The notes: a model not told the origin generated them from the sequence alone. A stretch of 64,000 nt of DNA from Sandaracinaceae bacterium (GCA_040218145.1 JAVJQK010000041.1:1-64000); one strand, 5' to 3'; positions 41,370 to 50,134 are shown, counted from the first letter of the stretch. Translations and numbers: made by a program.

Positions 41370-42454
41370 GCCATTCTCCGGTAGCGGTAGTAGGCCGCGC
41401 ACGCGCCCTCGGTGGAGACCATCGGGGCGCCGAGCGGATGCTCGGGCGTGCAGCCTCGGCCGAGCTCGGGGCAGTCAAGGGGAGCGAGCAGGCCTCGCAG
41501 CACCTCGTTCGCGCGGCACGCCTTCGGCTCCTCGATCGGGTCCAGGGACATCGGGAACCGCAGCTCCGCGTCGAAGGGGGCGTACTCGGGGCGGATGCGC
41601 AGGCCTCCGCGCGGCAGCACGCCGAGCCCGCGCCAGGGCACGTCCGCGGGAGAGAACACGCGCCGGAGCGCGGCCCGCGCGACGGGGTTGCCCTCCGGGC
41701 GGACCGCGCGTGGGTAGGCGTTGTCGACCTCGTGCTGTCCCGCCTCGAGCTGGCGCACGCACGCGAGGAGCCCGCGCACGATGTCGAGCGGCTCGAAGCC
41801 GGTGATCACGATCGGCGCGGAGAAGCGCGCCGCGAGCTCGTGATAGTCGGCGTCCCCCTCGATCGTGCACACGTGGCCGGCGGCCAGGAACCCATCGACG
41901 CGCCCGTCGGGGTCGGAGAGGATCGCCTCCATCGCGGGCGGCACCCGCACGTGCGACGCCAGCACGGAGAAGCGGTCCAGGCCGAGCTGCGCGGCGTGCT
42001 CGATGGCCATCGCCGTCGCGGGCGCGGTGGTCTCGAAGCCGACCGCGAAGAAGACGTGGTGGCGGGCCGGGTCGCGCGCCGCGGCGCGGACCGCGTCCAG
42101 GGCGGAGAGCACGATCCGGACGTCGGCCCCGCGGGCCCGCGCGTCGAGCAGATCCCCGTGCACTCCGGGGACGCGGAGCATGTCGCCGTAGGTGTGGAGC
42201 ACCACGTCCGGCTGGAGCGCGAGCCGACGCGCCTTCTCGAGCACCTCCAGCGGCGTCACGCACACCGGGCACCCTGGCCCGTGCACGAGCGTGATGTCCT
42301 CGCCGATCAGGTCCTCGAGCCCGTAACGGGCGATGGAGTGGGTCTGCCCGCCGCAGATCTCCATGATCGTCCACGGGCGGGTGGTCGCGCGGCGCACGGC
42401 GGCCACGAGCCGCTTCACCGCGCGCGGGTCGCGGTAGACGTCGAGGTGTCTCAA
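41366..42454 (-). CDS. hypD: HypD, Fe(CN)2CO assembly scaffold
   Basis: A 362-residue Fe-S protein that, with HypC, holds the iron while CN ligands are added. Conserved Cys blocks are [28 protein letters not shown] and the C-terminal [4Fe-4S] set ([23 protein letters not shown] ... GACAAYYRY). [13 protein letters not shown] and [13 protein letters not shown] are other family signatures. The start appears to be a TTG at 42454 that overlaps the hypC stop (TTGA), giving [10 protein letters not shown], the usual HypD opening. Confidence 0.94.
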   Translation of the reverse strand: MRHLDVYRDPRAVKRLVAAVRRATTRPWTIMEICGGQTHSIARYGLEDLIGEDITLVHGPGCPVCVTPLEVLEKARRLALQPDVVLHTYGDMLRVPGVHGDLLDARARGADVRIVLSALDAVRAAARDPARHHVFFAVGFETTAPATAMAIEHAAQLGLDRFSVLASHVRVPPAMEAILSDPDGRVDGFLAAGHVCTIEGDADYHELAARFSAPIVITGFEPLDIVRGLLACVRQLEAGQHEVDNAYPRAVRPEGNPVARAALRRVFSPADVPWRGLGVLPRGGLRIRPEYAPFDAELRFPMSLDPIEEPKACRANEVLRGLLAPLDCPELGRGCTPEHPLGAPMVSTEGACAAYYRYRRMA

Positions 42455-42675
42455 GGTCCGGCCTCCTCCAGCAGGGCGAGCGTCTTCGCCGCCGCCTCCA
42501 CGTCCAGCTGCTGGATGGCGAAGCCGACGTGCACGATCACCCAGTCGCCCACGCCCGCGTCGGGCACGTACGTCAGGCAGACGTCGCGGTGCACGCGCCC
42601 GAAGCGGACGCGCCCGAAGCGCAGCGCGCCCTCGTCGCGCACGCTCTCGATGACGCCGGGGACGGCGAGGCACAT
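42451..42675 (-). CDS. hypC: HypC, hydrogenase assembly chaperone
   Basis: A 74-residue chaperone of the HypC/HybG family. MCLAVPGVIESV is the obligatory N-terminus, with Cys2 that binds the iron and the large subunit precursor. VGDWVIVHVGFAIQQLDVEAA is the conserved OB-fold end. Normal length. It sits between hypF (1-base gap) and hypD (4-base overlap), the typical order. Confidence 0.95.
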   Translation of the reverse strand: MCLAVPGVIESVRDEGALRFGRVRFGRVHRDVCLTYVPDAGVGDWVIVHVGFAIQQLDVEAAAKTLALLEEAGP

Positions 42676-42676
42676 G

Positions 42677-44857
42677 TCAGCGGTCCTCCCGGGAGGCGAG
42701 CCACGCCTGACCGAGCGCGAGGCCGCCGTCGTTTGGGGGCACCCGCTCGGGCAAGAGCACCTCGACGCCGCGCGCCTGCAGGGTGGCGGAGACGTCCTCG
42801 GTGAGGCGCGCGTTCTGGAAGACGCCGCCGCCGAGGGCGACGAGGCGTGCGCCATGGAGCTCCGTCGTGCGGGCGATGGCGTCGACGAGCGTCGCGTGGA
42901 AGCGCGAGGCCACGTCCTCGAGGTCCCGGGCCATCGCGGCGAGCGTGGGTCGCCAGTCGATCTCGGTCCGCGTGACGAGGACCGGATAGGGCATAGCCCC
43001 CGGCTCCGCGAGCGCCTCGAGCCGCATCGCCGCTTCCCCCTCGAAGGTGGAGCGCGTGCAGACCCCGCTCAGCGCGGCGACGGCGTCGAAGAGACGCCCG
43101 ACGCTGCTCGTGGGTCGCGCGAGGCGGGTGGCGGTCAGGGCGCGGAAGCGCTCCGCGTCCGGCGGCCACGGAGACGGGACGCCGGCCTCCGCGAGCAAGC
43201 CCGCGAGCGCGCGGCCGCCGTCCCGGGCCGCCGCGTCTCCGCCGCTGATCGGGAAGCGCCGGACGCCCCCGATGTGCTCCAGTCGACCGCCCTGGACCGT
43301 GAACGTCTCGCCGCCCCGGAGCGCGCCGTCTTCGCCGAGCCCGAAGCCGTCCCAGGCGAACGCGAGCGCGTCCCGCTCACCCGCGCCGTGCTCGGCGAGG
43401 CACGCCGCGACGTGGGCTGCGTGGTGGGGCACGCGCCGCACTGGCAGCCCCTGCGCCTCCGCCCAGCGGGTCGTCGCGTAGTCGGGGTGCAGGTCCGTCA
43501 CGAGCTCGCGCGGCGTGAAGTCCAGCAGCGCCCCCGCGCCGAGCACCGCGTCTTCGAAGGCGGCGCGCGCGTCGACGGAGTCGAGGTCGCCCACGTGCGG
43601 CCAGAGCACGACGTGGTCCGCGAGCGCGAAGGCGGGCGCGTTCTTGCGGTGCCCGCCCGTACAGACGCGCGGGCTCGCGCTCTTCAGCGGGAGCGAGATC
43701 GGGCCGAGCCCGCGCCCGAGGCGCAGGGTGCGCGCGCGGCCCGCGACCACGTGCACCACCGCGTCGTCCACGCGCCTGGCGATCGGTCGATCGTGCACGA
43801 GGAACAGCTCCGCGATCCCGCCGAGCTTCTCGCGCGCCTCGACCGGGTCGATGACGATCGGCTCCTCGTGGAGGTTCCCGCTCGTGCAGACGAGGGGGCC
43901 CGTCCGGGCGGCGAGCAGCGCGTGCAGCGGGCTGCTCGGGAGCATGACGCCGACGCGCGCGAGACCCGGCGCGACGCCGTCGGCGAGCGCGCCGCTTCGC
44001 CCATGGAGGAGCACGATCGGCGCGGCCGGACCCGAGAGCGCCTCCGCTTCGGCCGGAGACACGGCGGCCAGCCGGCGCGCGGCCCTCAGGTCGGCGACCA
44101 GCACGGCGAAGGGCTTGACCGGGCGGCGCTTGCGCGCCCGCAGCGCCCGCACCGCGTCCTCGCGCTCGGCGTCGCAGAGGAGCTGGAAGCCGCCGACCCC
44201 CATGAGCGCGACGATCGCGCCCCGCCGCAGCGCGGTCACCGCGGCCCCGAGCGCGTCGTCCGCCACGCGGCGCCCCGCTCGATCGAGGAGCGCGAGCTGC
44301 GGCCCGCAGGCCGGGCAGGCGAGCGGCTGCGCGTGGTGGCGGCGATCGCCCAGATCGTCGTACTCGCGCCGGCAATCGGCGCAGAGGGGGAAGCGCGCCA
44401 TCGTCGTGCGCTCGCGGTCGTAGGGCAGAGCGTGCACGATCGAGTGGCGCGGCCCGCAGCTCGCGCAGCTGGTGAACGGATAGCCGTGACGCCGCGCGTC
44501 CGGATCGCGCAGCTCCGTCAGGCACGCGTCACAGGGCGCCAGATCGGGCGGCAGGGGGAGGGCGCCCGCGTCGGCCGCGGCGCTCGCGACGATCTCGAAG
44601 CCGACGCGGCCGATCGGCGCCGCCTCGGCCCACGCGACCCCCTCCACGCGCGCGGCCGAGGGCGCCTCGCGCGCGAGCCGGGACTGGAAGCGGAGCACCG
44701 CCTCGGGCGGCCCCTCGACGTCCACGTGCACGACGCCGCCGGCGTTGTGGGCGTGGCCCGCGAGCCCCTCTCCCGCGGCGAGCTTGGCGAGGAACGGGCG
44801 AAAGCCCACCCCCTGCACCGTGCCGCGCACCACCCCGAGCTGCCGCGTGACGCTCAT
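42677..44857 (-). CDS. hypF: HypF, carbamoyltransferase for hydrogenase CN ligands
   Basis: A 726-residue multidomain protein that makes carbamoyl-AMP from carbamoyl phosphate and passes it to HypE. In order: an acylphosphatase domain (VRGTVQGVGFRPFL), two zinc fingers (CDACLTEL / CASCGPR and CADCRREY / CPACGPQ), a YrdC-like domain (ALMGVGGFQLLCDAE, KRRPVKPFAVLV) and a Kae1/NodU-type carbamoyltransferase domain (HHAAHVAACLAEHG, FAWDGFGLGEDG, ALGGGVFQNARL). All domains are complete; total length is slightly below the usual 750-770. ATG 44857 overlaps the end of the hypA-like gene by four bases. Confidence 0.95.
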   Translation of the reverse strand: MSVTRQLGVVRGTVQGVGFRPFLAKLAAGEGLAGHAHNAGGVVHVDVEGPPEAVLRFQSRLAREAPSAARVEGVAWAEAAPIGRVGFEIVASAAADAGALPLPPDLAPCDACLTELRDPDARRHGYPFTSCASCGPRHSIVHALPYDRERTTMARFPLCADCRREYDDLGDRRHHAQPLACPACGPQLALLDRAGRRVADDALGAAVTALRRGAIVALMGVGGFQLLCDAEREDAVRALRARKRRPVKPFAVLVADLRAARRLAAVSPAEAEALSGPAAPIVLLHGRSGALADGVAPGLARVGVMLPSSPLHALLAARTGPLVCTSGNLHEEPIVIDPVEAREKLGGIAELFLVHDRPIARRVDDAVVHVVAGRARTLRLGRGLGPISLPLKSASPRVCTGGHRKNAPAFALADHVVLWPHVGDLDSVDARAAFEDAVLGAGALLDFTPRELVTDLHPDYATTRWAEAQGLPVRRVPHHAAHVAACLAEHGAGERDALAFAWDGFGLGEDGALRGGETFTVQGGRLEHIGGVRRFPISGGDAAARDGGRALAGLLAEAGVPSPWPPDAERFRALTATRLARPTSSVGRLFDAVAALSGVCTRSTFEGEAAMRLEALAEPGAMPYPVLVTRTEIDWRPTLAAMARDLEDVASRFHATLVDAIARTTELHGARLVALGGGVFQNARLTEDVSATLQARGVEVLLPERVPPNDGGLALGQAWLASREDR

Positions 44858-45102
44858 CCGGCGATCTCCACCGAGAGCAGCTCCACCCCCGCCGGGTGCT
44901 CGGGCGCGAGCTCCAGCTCGAGGTCCAGCGCGCCGAAGCCCAGCTCCTCGCGCACGTGCTCGAAGTCCCCGCGGAAGTGCTCCGGGTCGGAGGACGCCAT
45001 GGCGCCGAGCCGCACCCTCAGGCCGCGCAGGGTCCCGCCGCGACGCGTCGCCTCGTCCCGCGCGCGCGTCAAGAGGCGCGTCATCAAACCGTGCTCATGC
45101 AT
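44854..45102 (-). CDS. HypA-like nickel chaperone lacking the zinc ribbon
   Basis: An 82-residue protein that begins MHEHGLMTRLLTRARDEA, with the M-H-E nickel-binding N-terminus of HypA. It keeps the alpha/beta core (LRGLRVRLGAMASSDPEHFRGDFEHV) but ends at LLSVEIAG. The two CxxC pairs that form the structural zinc site of normal HypA (about 113-119 residues) are entirely missing. It overlaps the protease gene by 8 bases and hypF by 4. With hypB also absent, nickel delivery here may be simplified. Confidence 0.8.
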   Translation of the reverse strand: MHEHGLMTRLLTRARDEATRRGGTLRGLRVRLGAMASSDPEHFRGDFEHVREELGFGALDLELELAPEHPAGVELLSVEIAG

Positions 45103-45556
45103 CGTGTCCTCTCAGCGCCGCGATCGCCCCGCGGGCGGCGGCGACCAGGTCGTCGACCCGCGCCTCCACCTCGGGCGTCAGGGCGTCGCCCGGGTCGAAG
45201 CGCGCCCCCCCGATCCCGAGGAAGATCCCGATCGGCAGCTCGCGGCCGAGCGCCTCGGCCAGCCGCAGGCTCTGCGCGACGCCGAGCCCGTGCGAGGAGA
45301 GCGGCTTGCCGTCGATCGTCGCGTGCGTCAGCTCGGCGAGGGGGAGCTCCACGATGGCCCCCGGCGGCGCGCCCGTGCGCACCACATCGAGCAGCACGGT
45401 GGGGCGTCGCGCGTCGAAGAGATCGAGCAGGCCTGCGCCCGGCCGCCCGGCGAGCAGGACCTCGACGTCCACGTCGGACGACAGCCGCCGCGCCGCCTCG
45501 AGCGCCGCGCCGTCGTCGCGCGCCATCTCGCTGCCCAGGCCGATCACGCGGATCAC
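45095..45556 (-). CDS. [NiFe]-hydrogenase maturation protease (HybD/HycI type)
   Basis: A 153-residue endopeptidase of the M52 family that trims the large-subunit C-terminus after nickel insertion. VIGLGSEMARDDGAALEAARRL contains the first nickel-sensing acidic residue (usually GNxLxxDDG). TVLLDVVRTGAPPG holds the second (Asp), and SSHGLGVAQSLRLAEAL holds the His. Start is GTG 45556, overlapping the large-subunit stop. Placing the protease right after its substrate fits the 10-residue extension found beyond the last Cys motif there. Confidence 0.9.
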   Translation of the reverse strand: MIRVIGLGSEMARDDGAALEAARRLSSDVDVEVLLAGRPGAGLLDLFDARRPTVLLDVVRTGAPPGAIVELPLAELTHATIDGKPLSSHGLGVAQSLRLAEALGRELPIGIFLGIGGARFDPGDALTPEVEARVDDLVAAARGAIAALRGHDA

Positions 45557-46854
45557 GCGCCCTCCTCGATGCGGAGATCCAGGAAATGCGTCGCGCACGA
45601 GATGCACGGGTCGTACGCGCGGATGAGCTGCTCGCACAGGTGCGTCGCGTCCGCGTGCGGCATCGCCGCGAGGGTGGGCCCGAGCCCGCGCAGGTCCTCC
45701 TCGATCCGCGCCTGGTTCTGGCTCGTCGGCGGCACGATGCGCGCGTCGCGGATCAGGCCCTCTGCGTCCACCTCGTAGCGGTGCCAGAGCAGCCCGCGCG
45801 GCGCCTCGGAGGCGCCGAACCCGACCCCCGCGCGCGGCGCGCTCTTCACGAACGGCGGCTCGGGCTCGATGTACGCGTCGAGGATGTCGCGCGCCTCCGC
45901 GAACGCGTGCGCCATCTCCACCGCGCGCACGACGATGGACCGATACGGGTTCTGCTCGCTCCGACCCAGGCCGACCTCCCGCATCACCTCGGCCGCGACC
46001 GGGTGCAGACGCTCGGCGTGAAAGTGCAAGCGCGCCATGGGGCCGCTGAGGTAGGCGACCCCGCCTGGCAGCCGCGCCTGGAGCGCGTTCGAGTGCGGCA
46101 CCTGGTGCTCGTCGATGGTCTCGCCCCAGTCGTCGACGGACACGGGGTCTCGGTCGGACACGAGGATCCGGTCGCCGCTCTCGAGCGGGTAGCGCGTGTC
46201 GTCGAGGGCCACGAAGACGTAGGGCTGCGTGAAGTCGGGCGCGTCCAGCCCCGCGGCCCAGCGCACCGTCTCGAGGCACTCGTCGAGCCCCCGCGCGATC
46301 TGCTCGCGCAGCGCCGCCAGCTCGCCCTTGCGCGGCGCCCGGTGGAAGCCGCCGATCCGCGGCGAGACGGGGTGCGTGGCGCGGCCGCCGAGCTGCTCGA
46401 GGATCGCGTTGCCCGCTTTCTTCAGGCGCAGCCCCTGCTCCACCACGGCGCGGTGATCGGCGGCCATCTCCACCGCGCTCGGGTAGCCGAGGAAGTCCGG
46501 CGCGTGGAGCATGAAGACGTGCAGGGCGTGGCTCTCGATCCACTCCCCGCAATAGAGCAGACGGCGCAGCGCCCGGACGGGCTCGGTCAGCGTCACGCCG
46601 AAGGCCTGCTCGAGCGCGCGGCTCGCGCTGACCTGGTAGGCGACGGGGCAGATGCCGCAGATGCGCGCGACGATGTCGATGGTCTCCTCGGCCCCGCGCC
46701 CGCGCAGGAACGCCTCGAAGAAGCGGGGCGCCTCGAAGATCGAGAGCGCGGCGTCGACCACCTGCCCGTCCTTCATGGACAGGACGAAGCGGCCCTCGCC
46801 CTCCACTCGGGTCATCAGATCGACCCGGTAGGTGCGCTCCTCGACGTCACTCAT
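45553..46854 (-). CDS. hydA: [NiFe]-hydrogenase large subunit (group 3b-like alpha)
   Basis: A 433-residue catalytic subunit. L1 is RICGICPVAYQVS and L2 is AYDPCISCATHFLDL; together they provide the four Cys that hold the Ni-Fe centre. In L1 the His of the common R-x-C-G-x-C-x3-H pattern is Tyr. DLMTRVEGEGRFVLSMKDGQV opens the protein, as in cytoplasmic NAD(P)-linked enzymes. The residues after the L2 His (FLDLRIEEGA) form the extension removed by the protease encoded next. It overlaps the small subunit gene by 8 bases. Confidence 0.92.
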   Translation of the reverse strand: MSDVEERTYRVDLMTRVEGEGRFVLSMKDGQVVDAALSIFEAPRFFEAFLRGRGAEETIDIVARICGICPVAYQVSASRALEQAFGVTLTEPVRALRRLLYCGEWIESHALHVFMLHAPDFLGYPSAVEMAADHRAVVEQGLRLKKAGNAILEQLGGRATHPVSPRIGGFHRAPRKGELAALREQIARGLDECLETVRWAAGLDAPDFTQPYVFVALDDTRYPLESGDRILVSDRDPVSVDDWGETIDEHQVPHSNALQARLPGGVAYLSGPMARLHFHAERLHPVAAEVMREVGLGRSEQNPYRSIVVRAVEMAHAFAEARDILDAYIEPEPPFVKSAPRAGVGFGASEAPRGLLWHRYEVDAEGLIRDARIVPPTSQNQARIEEDLRGLGPTLAAMPHADATHLCEQLIRAYDPCISCATHFLDLRIEEGA

Positions 46855-47626
46855 GCTTGTCGCTCTCCTCCCGGAACGCGGGCGCCCACCCGTTGAAGCT
46901 GCGGAACGCGCGGGCGAGCTGGTCCTCGCTCATGCCGTCCTCGCGGAGGCGCGCCGCGAGCGGTCCGGTCGCCGCGCGCTCCTTCGGCCCGAAGCAGCCG
47001 TAGCAGCCCCGCGCGTAGCTCGGGCAGAGGGCCCCGCAGCCGGCGTGCGTGACGGGGCCGAGGCAGGGCTCGTCGCGCACCACGAGGACGCAGACGTTGC
47101 CGCGCCGCTTGCACTCCATGCACACGCTCTCGTCCCGGATGCGCGGCGCGCGCTTCACGAGGAAGGCGGTGATCAGCTCGAGCAGCTGGCCCTTGTCGAT
47201 GGGGCAGCCGCGGAGCGCGTAGTCGACCTTCACGTGCTCGGCGATCGGCGTGCTCGTGGCCAGGGTGTCGACGTAGCGGGGGGTGGCATAGACGATCCGG
47301 AGGAACGCCTCGACGTCGCGGCCGTTGCGGAGCGCCTGGATGCCGCCGGCCGTCGCGCAGGCGCCGATGGTGACGAGCACGTCGCTCCGCGCGCGGATGG
47401 TCTCGATGGCCTCGCGCTGCTCGGGCGTCGAGACGCTGCCCTCCACCAGGGTCAGGTCGAAGCGGCCGCCGTCGTCGGCGCGGCTCGTGGCCTCCGCGAA
47501 GTAGACGATGTCGATCGCCCCCGCGAGCGGGAGCAGCTCGTCCTCGAGCCCGAGGAGCTGCAGCTGGCAGCCGTCGCAGGACGCGAGCTTGAAGACGCCG
47601 AGGCGAGGGCGCCGTTTCTCGGTCAT
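46847..47626 (-). CDS. hydD: [NiFe]-hydrogenase small subunit (group 3b-like delta)
   Basis: A 259-residue Fe-S subunit with the 20-kDa NADH:quinone oxidoreductase fold. The proximal cluster ligands are in LASCDGCQLQLLGLE, TIGACATAGGIQ and LRGCPIDKGQLLELI. Two further clusters are provided by CMECKRRGNVC ... EPCLGPVTHAGCGALCPSYARGCYGCFGPKE. No Tat signal peptide is present, so the enzyme is cytoplasmic. It directly abuts the diaphorase stop. Confidence 0.93.
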   Translation of the reverse strand: MTEKRRPRLGVFKLASCDGCQLQLLGLEDELLPLAGAIDIVYFAEATSRADDGGRFDLTLVEGSVSTPEQREAIETIRARSDVLVTIGACATAGGIQALRNGRDVEAFLRIVYATPRYVDTLATSTPIAEHVKVDYALRGCPIDKGQLLELITAFLVKRAPRIRDESVCMECKRRGNVCVLVVRDEPCLGPVTHAGCGALCPSYARGCYGCFGPKERAATGPLAARLREDGMSEDQLARAFRSFNGWAPAFREESDKHE

Positions 47627-49474
47627 CTAGAAGCCCTCCCGCCCGAAGAGGAAGCGCACCTGATCGAGCGAGAAGACCGGCCCGTCAGTGCAGACGAAGA
47701 AGGGCCCGTACTGGCAGCGGCCGCACGAGCCGGTCGCGCACTCCATGTGTCGCTCCATCGTCAGCCACGTGTGCGCGTCGTCGACCCCGAGCGCGCCGAG
47801 CGCCTGCGCCGCGTGCACCATCATGATCTCGGGCCCGCACATCATCGCCGACGCCCCCTCCGGCACCGACCCGCGGTCCAGCAGCCGCGTGACCACGCCC
47901 ACGTTCCCCGTCCACTCGGGCGGCGCCTGGTCCACCGTGACGTGGAGCTTCAGCCCCGCGCCCTCCCAGCGGGCGAGCTCCTCGCCATAGAGCACGTCGT
48001 CCGGCGTGCGCGCGCCGTAGACGAGGTGCACCTCTGGGAAGCGCGCGCGGTCGGCGAGCATGTGCCGGATGGCCGCGCGCAGCGGGGCCAGGCCGATCCC
48101 GCCCGCGATCACGACGACCGGCGCGCCCGCCAGCTCCGCGAGCGGCCAACCCCGTCCGTAGGGCCCGCGAAACCCGACCTGCTGGCCGGCGGTGATCGCA
48201 CAGAGCGCGGTGGTGGTGGCGCCGACCGCGCGGATGGTGTGCTCGAGCCCCCCCTCGTCGCCCGCGATCGAGATCGGCACCTCGCCGATCCCGGGCAAGG
48301 CGAGCTGCGAGAACTGCCCGGGCGCGAAGGCCGGCGCCGCGTCGAGCCGCAGCGTGACGACGTCGGCGCTCTCGCGGGTGACCGAGCGGACGGTCGCTTC
48401 GCGCGGCACGAGGTCTTCGTGCGCGTGGTCCGGGGTGACCCGGGGCGGCGGCAGGACGGCGCTTCCCTCGCCGTCCCAGAGGGCGTCGATCTCTTCGGTC
48501 AGGTCGATGCCGACCGGGCACCAGGCGATGCACCGGCCACAGCCCACGCAGCCGCTCGTGCCCGTCTGCGAGACCCAGCCGCCGACCTTGTGGGTGAGCC
48601 ACTGGCGGTAGCGGTCCTTGGTGGTCGGTCGAAAGGTGCCGCCGTGGATGTAGGCGTGGTCCTCGTCGAAGCACGACGCCCAGAGGCGCTCCCGCTCGCC
48701 GCGCGAGCCGTCGAGGTCGGAGTCGTCGGTGGTGGTGGTGCAGAAGCAGGTGGGGCAGACGCTCGTGCAGTTGCCGCAGGCCAGGCAGCGATCGGCGACC
48801 TCGTCCCAGCGGGGGTGATCGAGCCGTCCGAAGAGCGCGGCGGGCAACCCCTCGGTGCGCATGTGCCGACCCATCTTCCCCGCCGAGGCCACCATCGCGT
48901 CGTCGAGCCACGCCTCGTCCGCGTCGCTCGCCTCGCGGGTGTCGAGAGCGTCGAGGATCGCGCGCCCGGCGTCGGTGTGCGCCTCGACCAGGAGCTCCTC
49001 TCCCCGCTCGGCCAGCGCGAGGTCGGCGCCCTCGGTCACGCGCGGGCCGGTCTCGGTGGAGGCGCAGAAGCAGAGCGCGCCCGGCTCGGTGCAGTGCACG
49101 GCCACCACCAGCGTGTCCTCGGACCGGCGCGCGTGGCGGGCGTCGCGGTGCGGGCCGCCCTCGAGGATGCTGCGCTGCACGCGCGCGGCCGCGAGATCGC
49201 AGGCGCGCACGCCGAGGAACGCCTTGGGCGAGGGCGCGGGCGCGACGGGCGCGAACCCGAGCTTGCCGTCCTCTCGCCGCTCGGCCTGGTAGAGGACCTC
49301 GCGCGAGGGGAAGAGGGTCTGCTTGAGCGAGTCGGGGCCGACCACCCAGCCGTCGAAGGTCGCGTCCCCCTCGCGGCTCAGCCGGTAGCGCCCGGGGCCC
49401 TGCGCGTCCGTCCACCCGCGCGGCAGCTCGCTCGCGTCCTCGAGAGGCAGCAGGCGCACCGCGCCGTCTCGCAC
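47627..49474 (-). CDS. Fused HydB-HydG diaphorase subunit of the hydrogenase
   Basis: A protein of at least 615 residues that joins two normally separate subunits. The N-terminal half is HydB-like, with two [4Fe-4S] ferredoxin motifs (CLACGNCTSVCPTCFC and CVGCGRCIAWCPVGIDL). The C-terminal half is a HydG-type FAD/NAD(P) reductase: REATVRSVTRESADVVTLRL, FRGPYGRGWPL, VVIAGGIGLAPLRAAIRHML and a PyrK-like [2Fe-2S] end (ERHMECATGSCGRCQYGPFF). It should pass electrons between NAD(P)H and the hydrogenase. GTG 49474 is the first usual start, but the conserved ALKQGGREVIGPTVRDGA region lies partly upstream in the same frame; an unusual CTG near 49553-49555 is a candidate. Confidence 0.88.
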   Translation of the reverse strand: MRDGAVRLLPLEDASELPRGWTDAQGPGRYRLSREGDATFDGWVVGPDSLKQTLFPSREVLYQAERREDGKLGFAPVAPAPSPKAFLGVRACDLAAARVQRSILEGGPHRDARHARRSEDTLVVAVHCTEPGALCFCASTETGPRVTEGADLALAERGEELLVEAHTDAGRAILDALDTREASDADEAWLDDAMVASAGKMGRHMRTEGLPAALFGRLDHPRWDEVADRCLACGNCTSVCPTCFCTTTTDDSDLDGSRGERERLWASCFDEDHAYIHGGTFRPTTKDRYRQWLTHKVGGWVSQTGTSGCVGCGRCIAWCPVGIDLTEEIDALWDGEGSAVLPPPRVTPDHAHEDLVPREATVRSVTRESADVVTLRLDAAPAFAPGQFSQLALPGIGEVPISIAGDEGGLEHTIRAVGATTTALCAITAGQQVGFRGPYGRGWPLAELAGAPVVVIAGGIGLAPLRAAIRHMLADRARFPEVHLVYGARTPDDVLYGEELARWEGAGLKLHVTVDQAPPEWTGNVGVVTRLLDRGSVPEGASAMMCGPEIMMVHAAQALGALGVDDAHTWLTMERHMECATGSCGRCQYGPFFVCTDGPVFSLDQVRFLFGREGF

Positions 49475-49535
49475 GGTGGGGCCGATGACCTCGCGCCCTC
49501 CCTGCTTCAGCGCGGACAGGAGGCGTCCGAGCGCC

Positions 49536-50069
49536 TCACGCGCGAGGATGCGCAGAGGGTCCCCCTGAACCGGTGGAGGCTGGACCGCTGGAAGCTGGAC
49601 CGCTGGAAGACGGGTTCTGGAAGATGTCGAGCAGCTGCAGCCGCGTCTGATGGAGGCGGTCCGAGACCTCCTCGAACGCCACCCGCATCAGCGCGTAGCC
49701 CACGTCGTGATCCATCTCGCACAGCTCGAGCAGCGCGCTCGCCCCGAAGCGCACCAGCTCGACGTCTTTCACCACCCGCGCCGTGGCCACGCGCCGCCGC
49801 CGCAGGAGCGACGACCAGCCGAGCAGCTCGCCCCCGCGCAGGCTGAGCACGCAGGAGTCGGGCTTGCCCGGCACCCGGAGACACAGGGTGACCCGCCCCT
49901 CGCGCACGACGTACAGGTCCCCGGGCGCGTCCCCCTCGGTGAAGAGGGTGTGCCCGGCCGGCCAGCGCTCGACCTCGCTCAGGCTGGCCAGACGAGACAG
50001 CTCCTCGTGTGAGAGCCCCGCGAAGAGTGAGAGCTCCGCCAGGGTCTCGACGCCCGGTGAATCCGTCAT
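49536..50069 (-). CDS. Cyclic-nucleotide-binding-domain protein without HTH, operon leader
   Basis: A 177-residue protein with a CRP/FNR-type cNMP-binding beta-roll (LSLFAGLSHEELSRLASLSEV, HTLFTEGDAPGDLYVVREGRVTL, LRGGELLGWSSLLRRRRVATARV). The exact cAMP-binding R-x-A pattern is not clear. A C-helix follows (DVGYALMRVAFEEVSDRLHQTRLQLLDIF), but no helix-turn-helix; the chain ends in a Ser/Gly/Pro-rich tail partly made by a 15-base tandem repeat (near 49570-49610). CRP-type proteins of this shape precede group 3b hydrogenase genes and may act as a subunit or sensor. ATG 50069 is used. Confidence 0.8.
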   Translation of the reverse strand: MTDSPGVETLAELSLFAGLSHEELSRLASLSEVERWPAGHTLFTEGDAPGDLYVVREGRVTLCLRVPGKPDSCVLSLRGGELLGWSSLLRRRRVATARVVKDVELVRFGASALLELCEMDHDVGYALMRVAFEEVSDRLHQTRLQLLDIFQNPSSSGPASSGPASTGSGGPSAHPRA

Positions 50070-50077
50070 CGTGCGCG

Positions 50078-50087
50078 TCAACTACGC
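50078..50087 (-). promoter_or_regulatory. GCGTA-type element before the hydrogenase operon
   Basis: The minus strand reads GCGTAGTTGA, ending 8 bases before the ATG at 50069, inside CGTGCG-N9-CGCACG, an inverted repeat. The same GCGTAGTTGACGCGC string precedes atpR at 55059. It could be a -10-like or operator element; no start-site data are available. Confidence 0.35.
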
Positions 50088-50134
50088 ACGCGCTCGGTCC
50101 GCGCACCCCCAGGCGGTGCGTCTCCGTCCGCGGT

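Noticed and set aside
41438-45778. Very long plus-strand open frame (about 1446 codons) opposite the hyp genes
   Set aside because: It is antisense to hypD, hypC, hypF, the hypA-like gene, the protease and the large subunit, all of which have clear family motifs; composition is low-complexity Arg/Glu-rich, as expected from GC-rich antisense frames.
46832-49846. About 1000-codon plus-strand open frame opposite the hydrogenase subunit genes
   Set aside because: Opposite strand to the Fe-S subunits with conserved Cys motifs; no recognisable domain.
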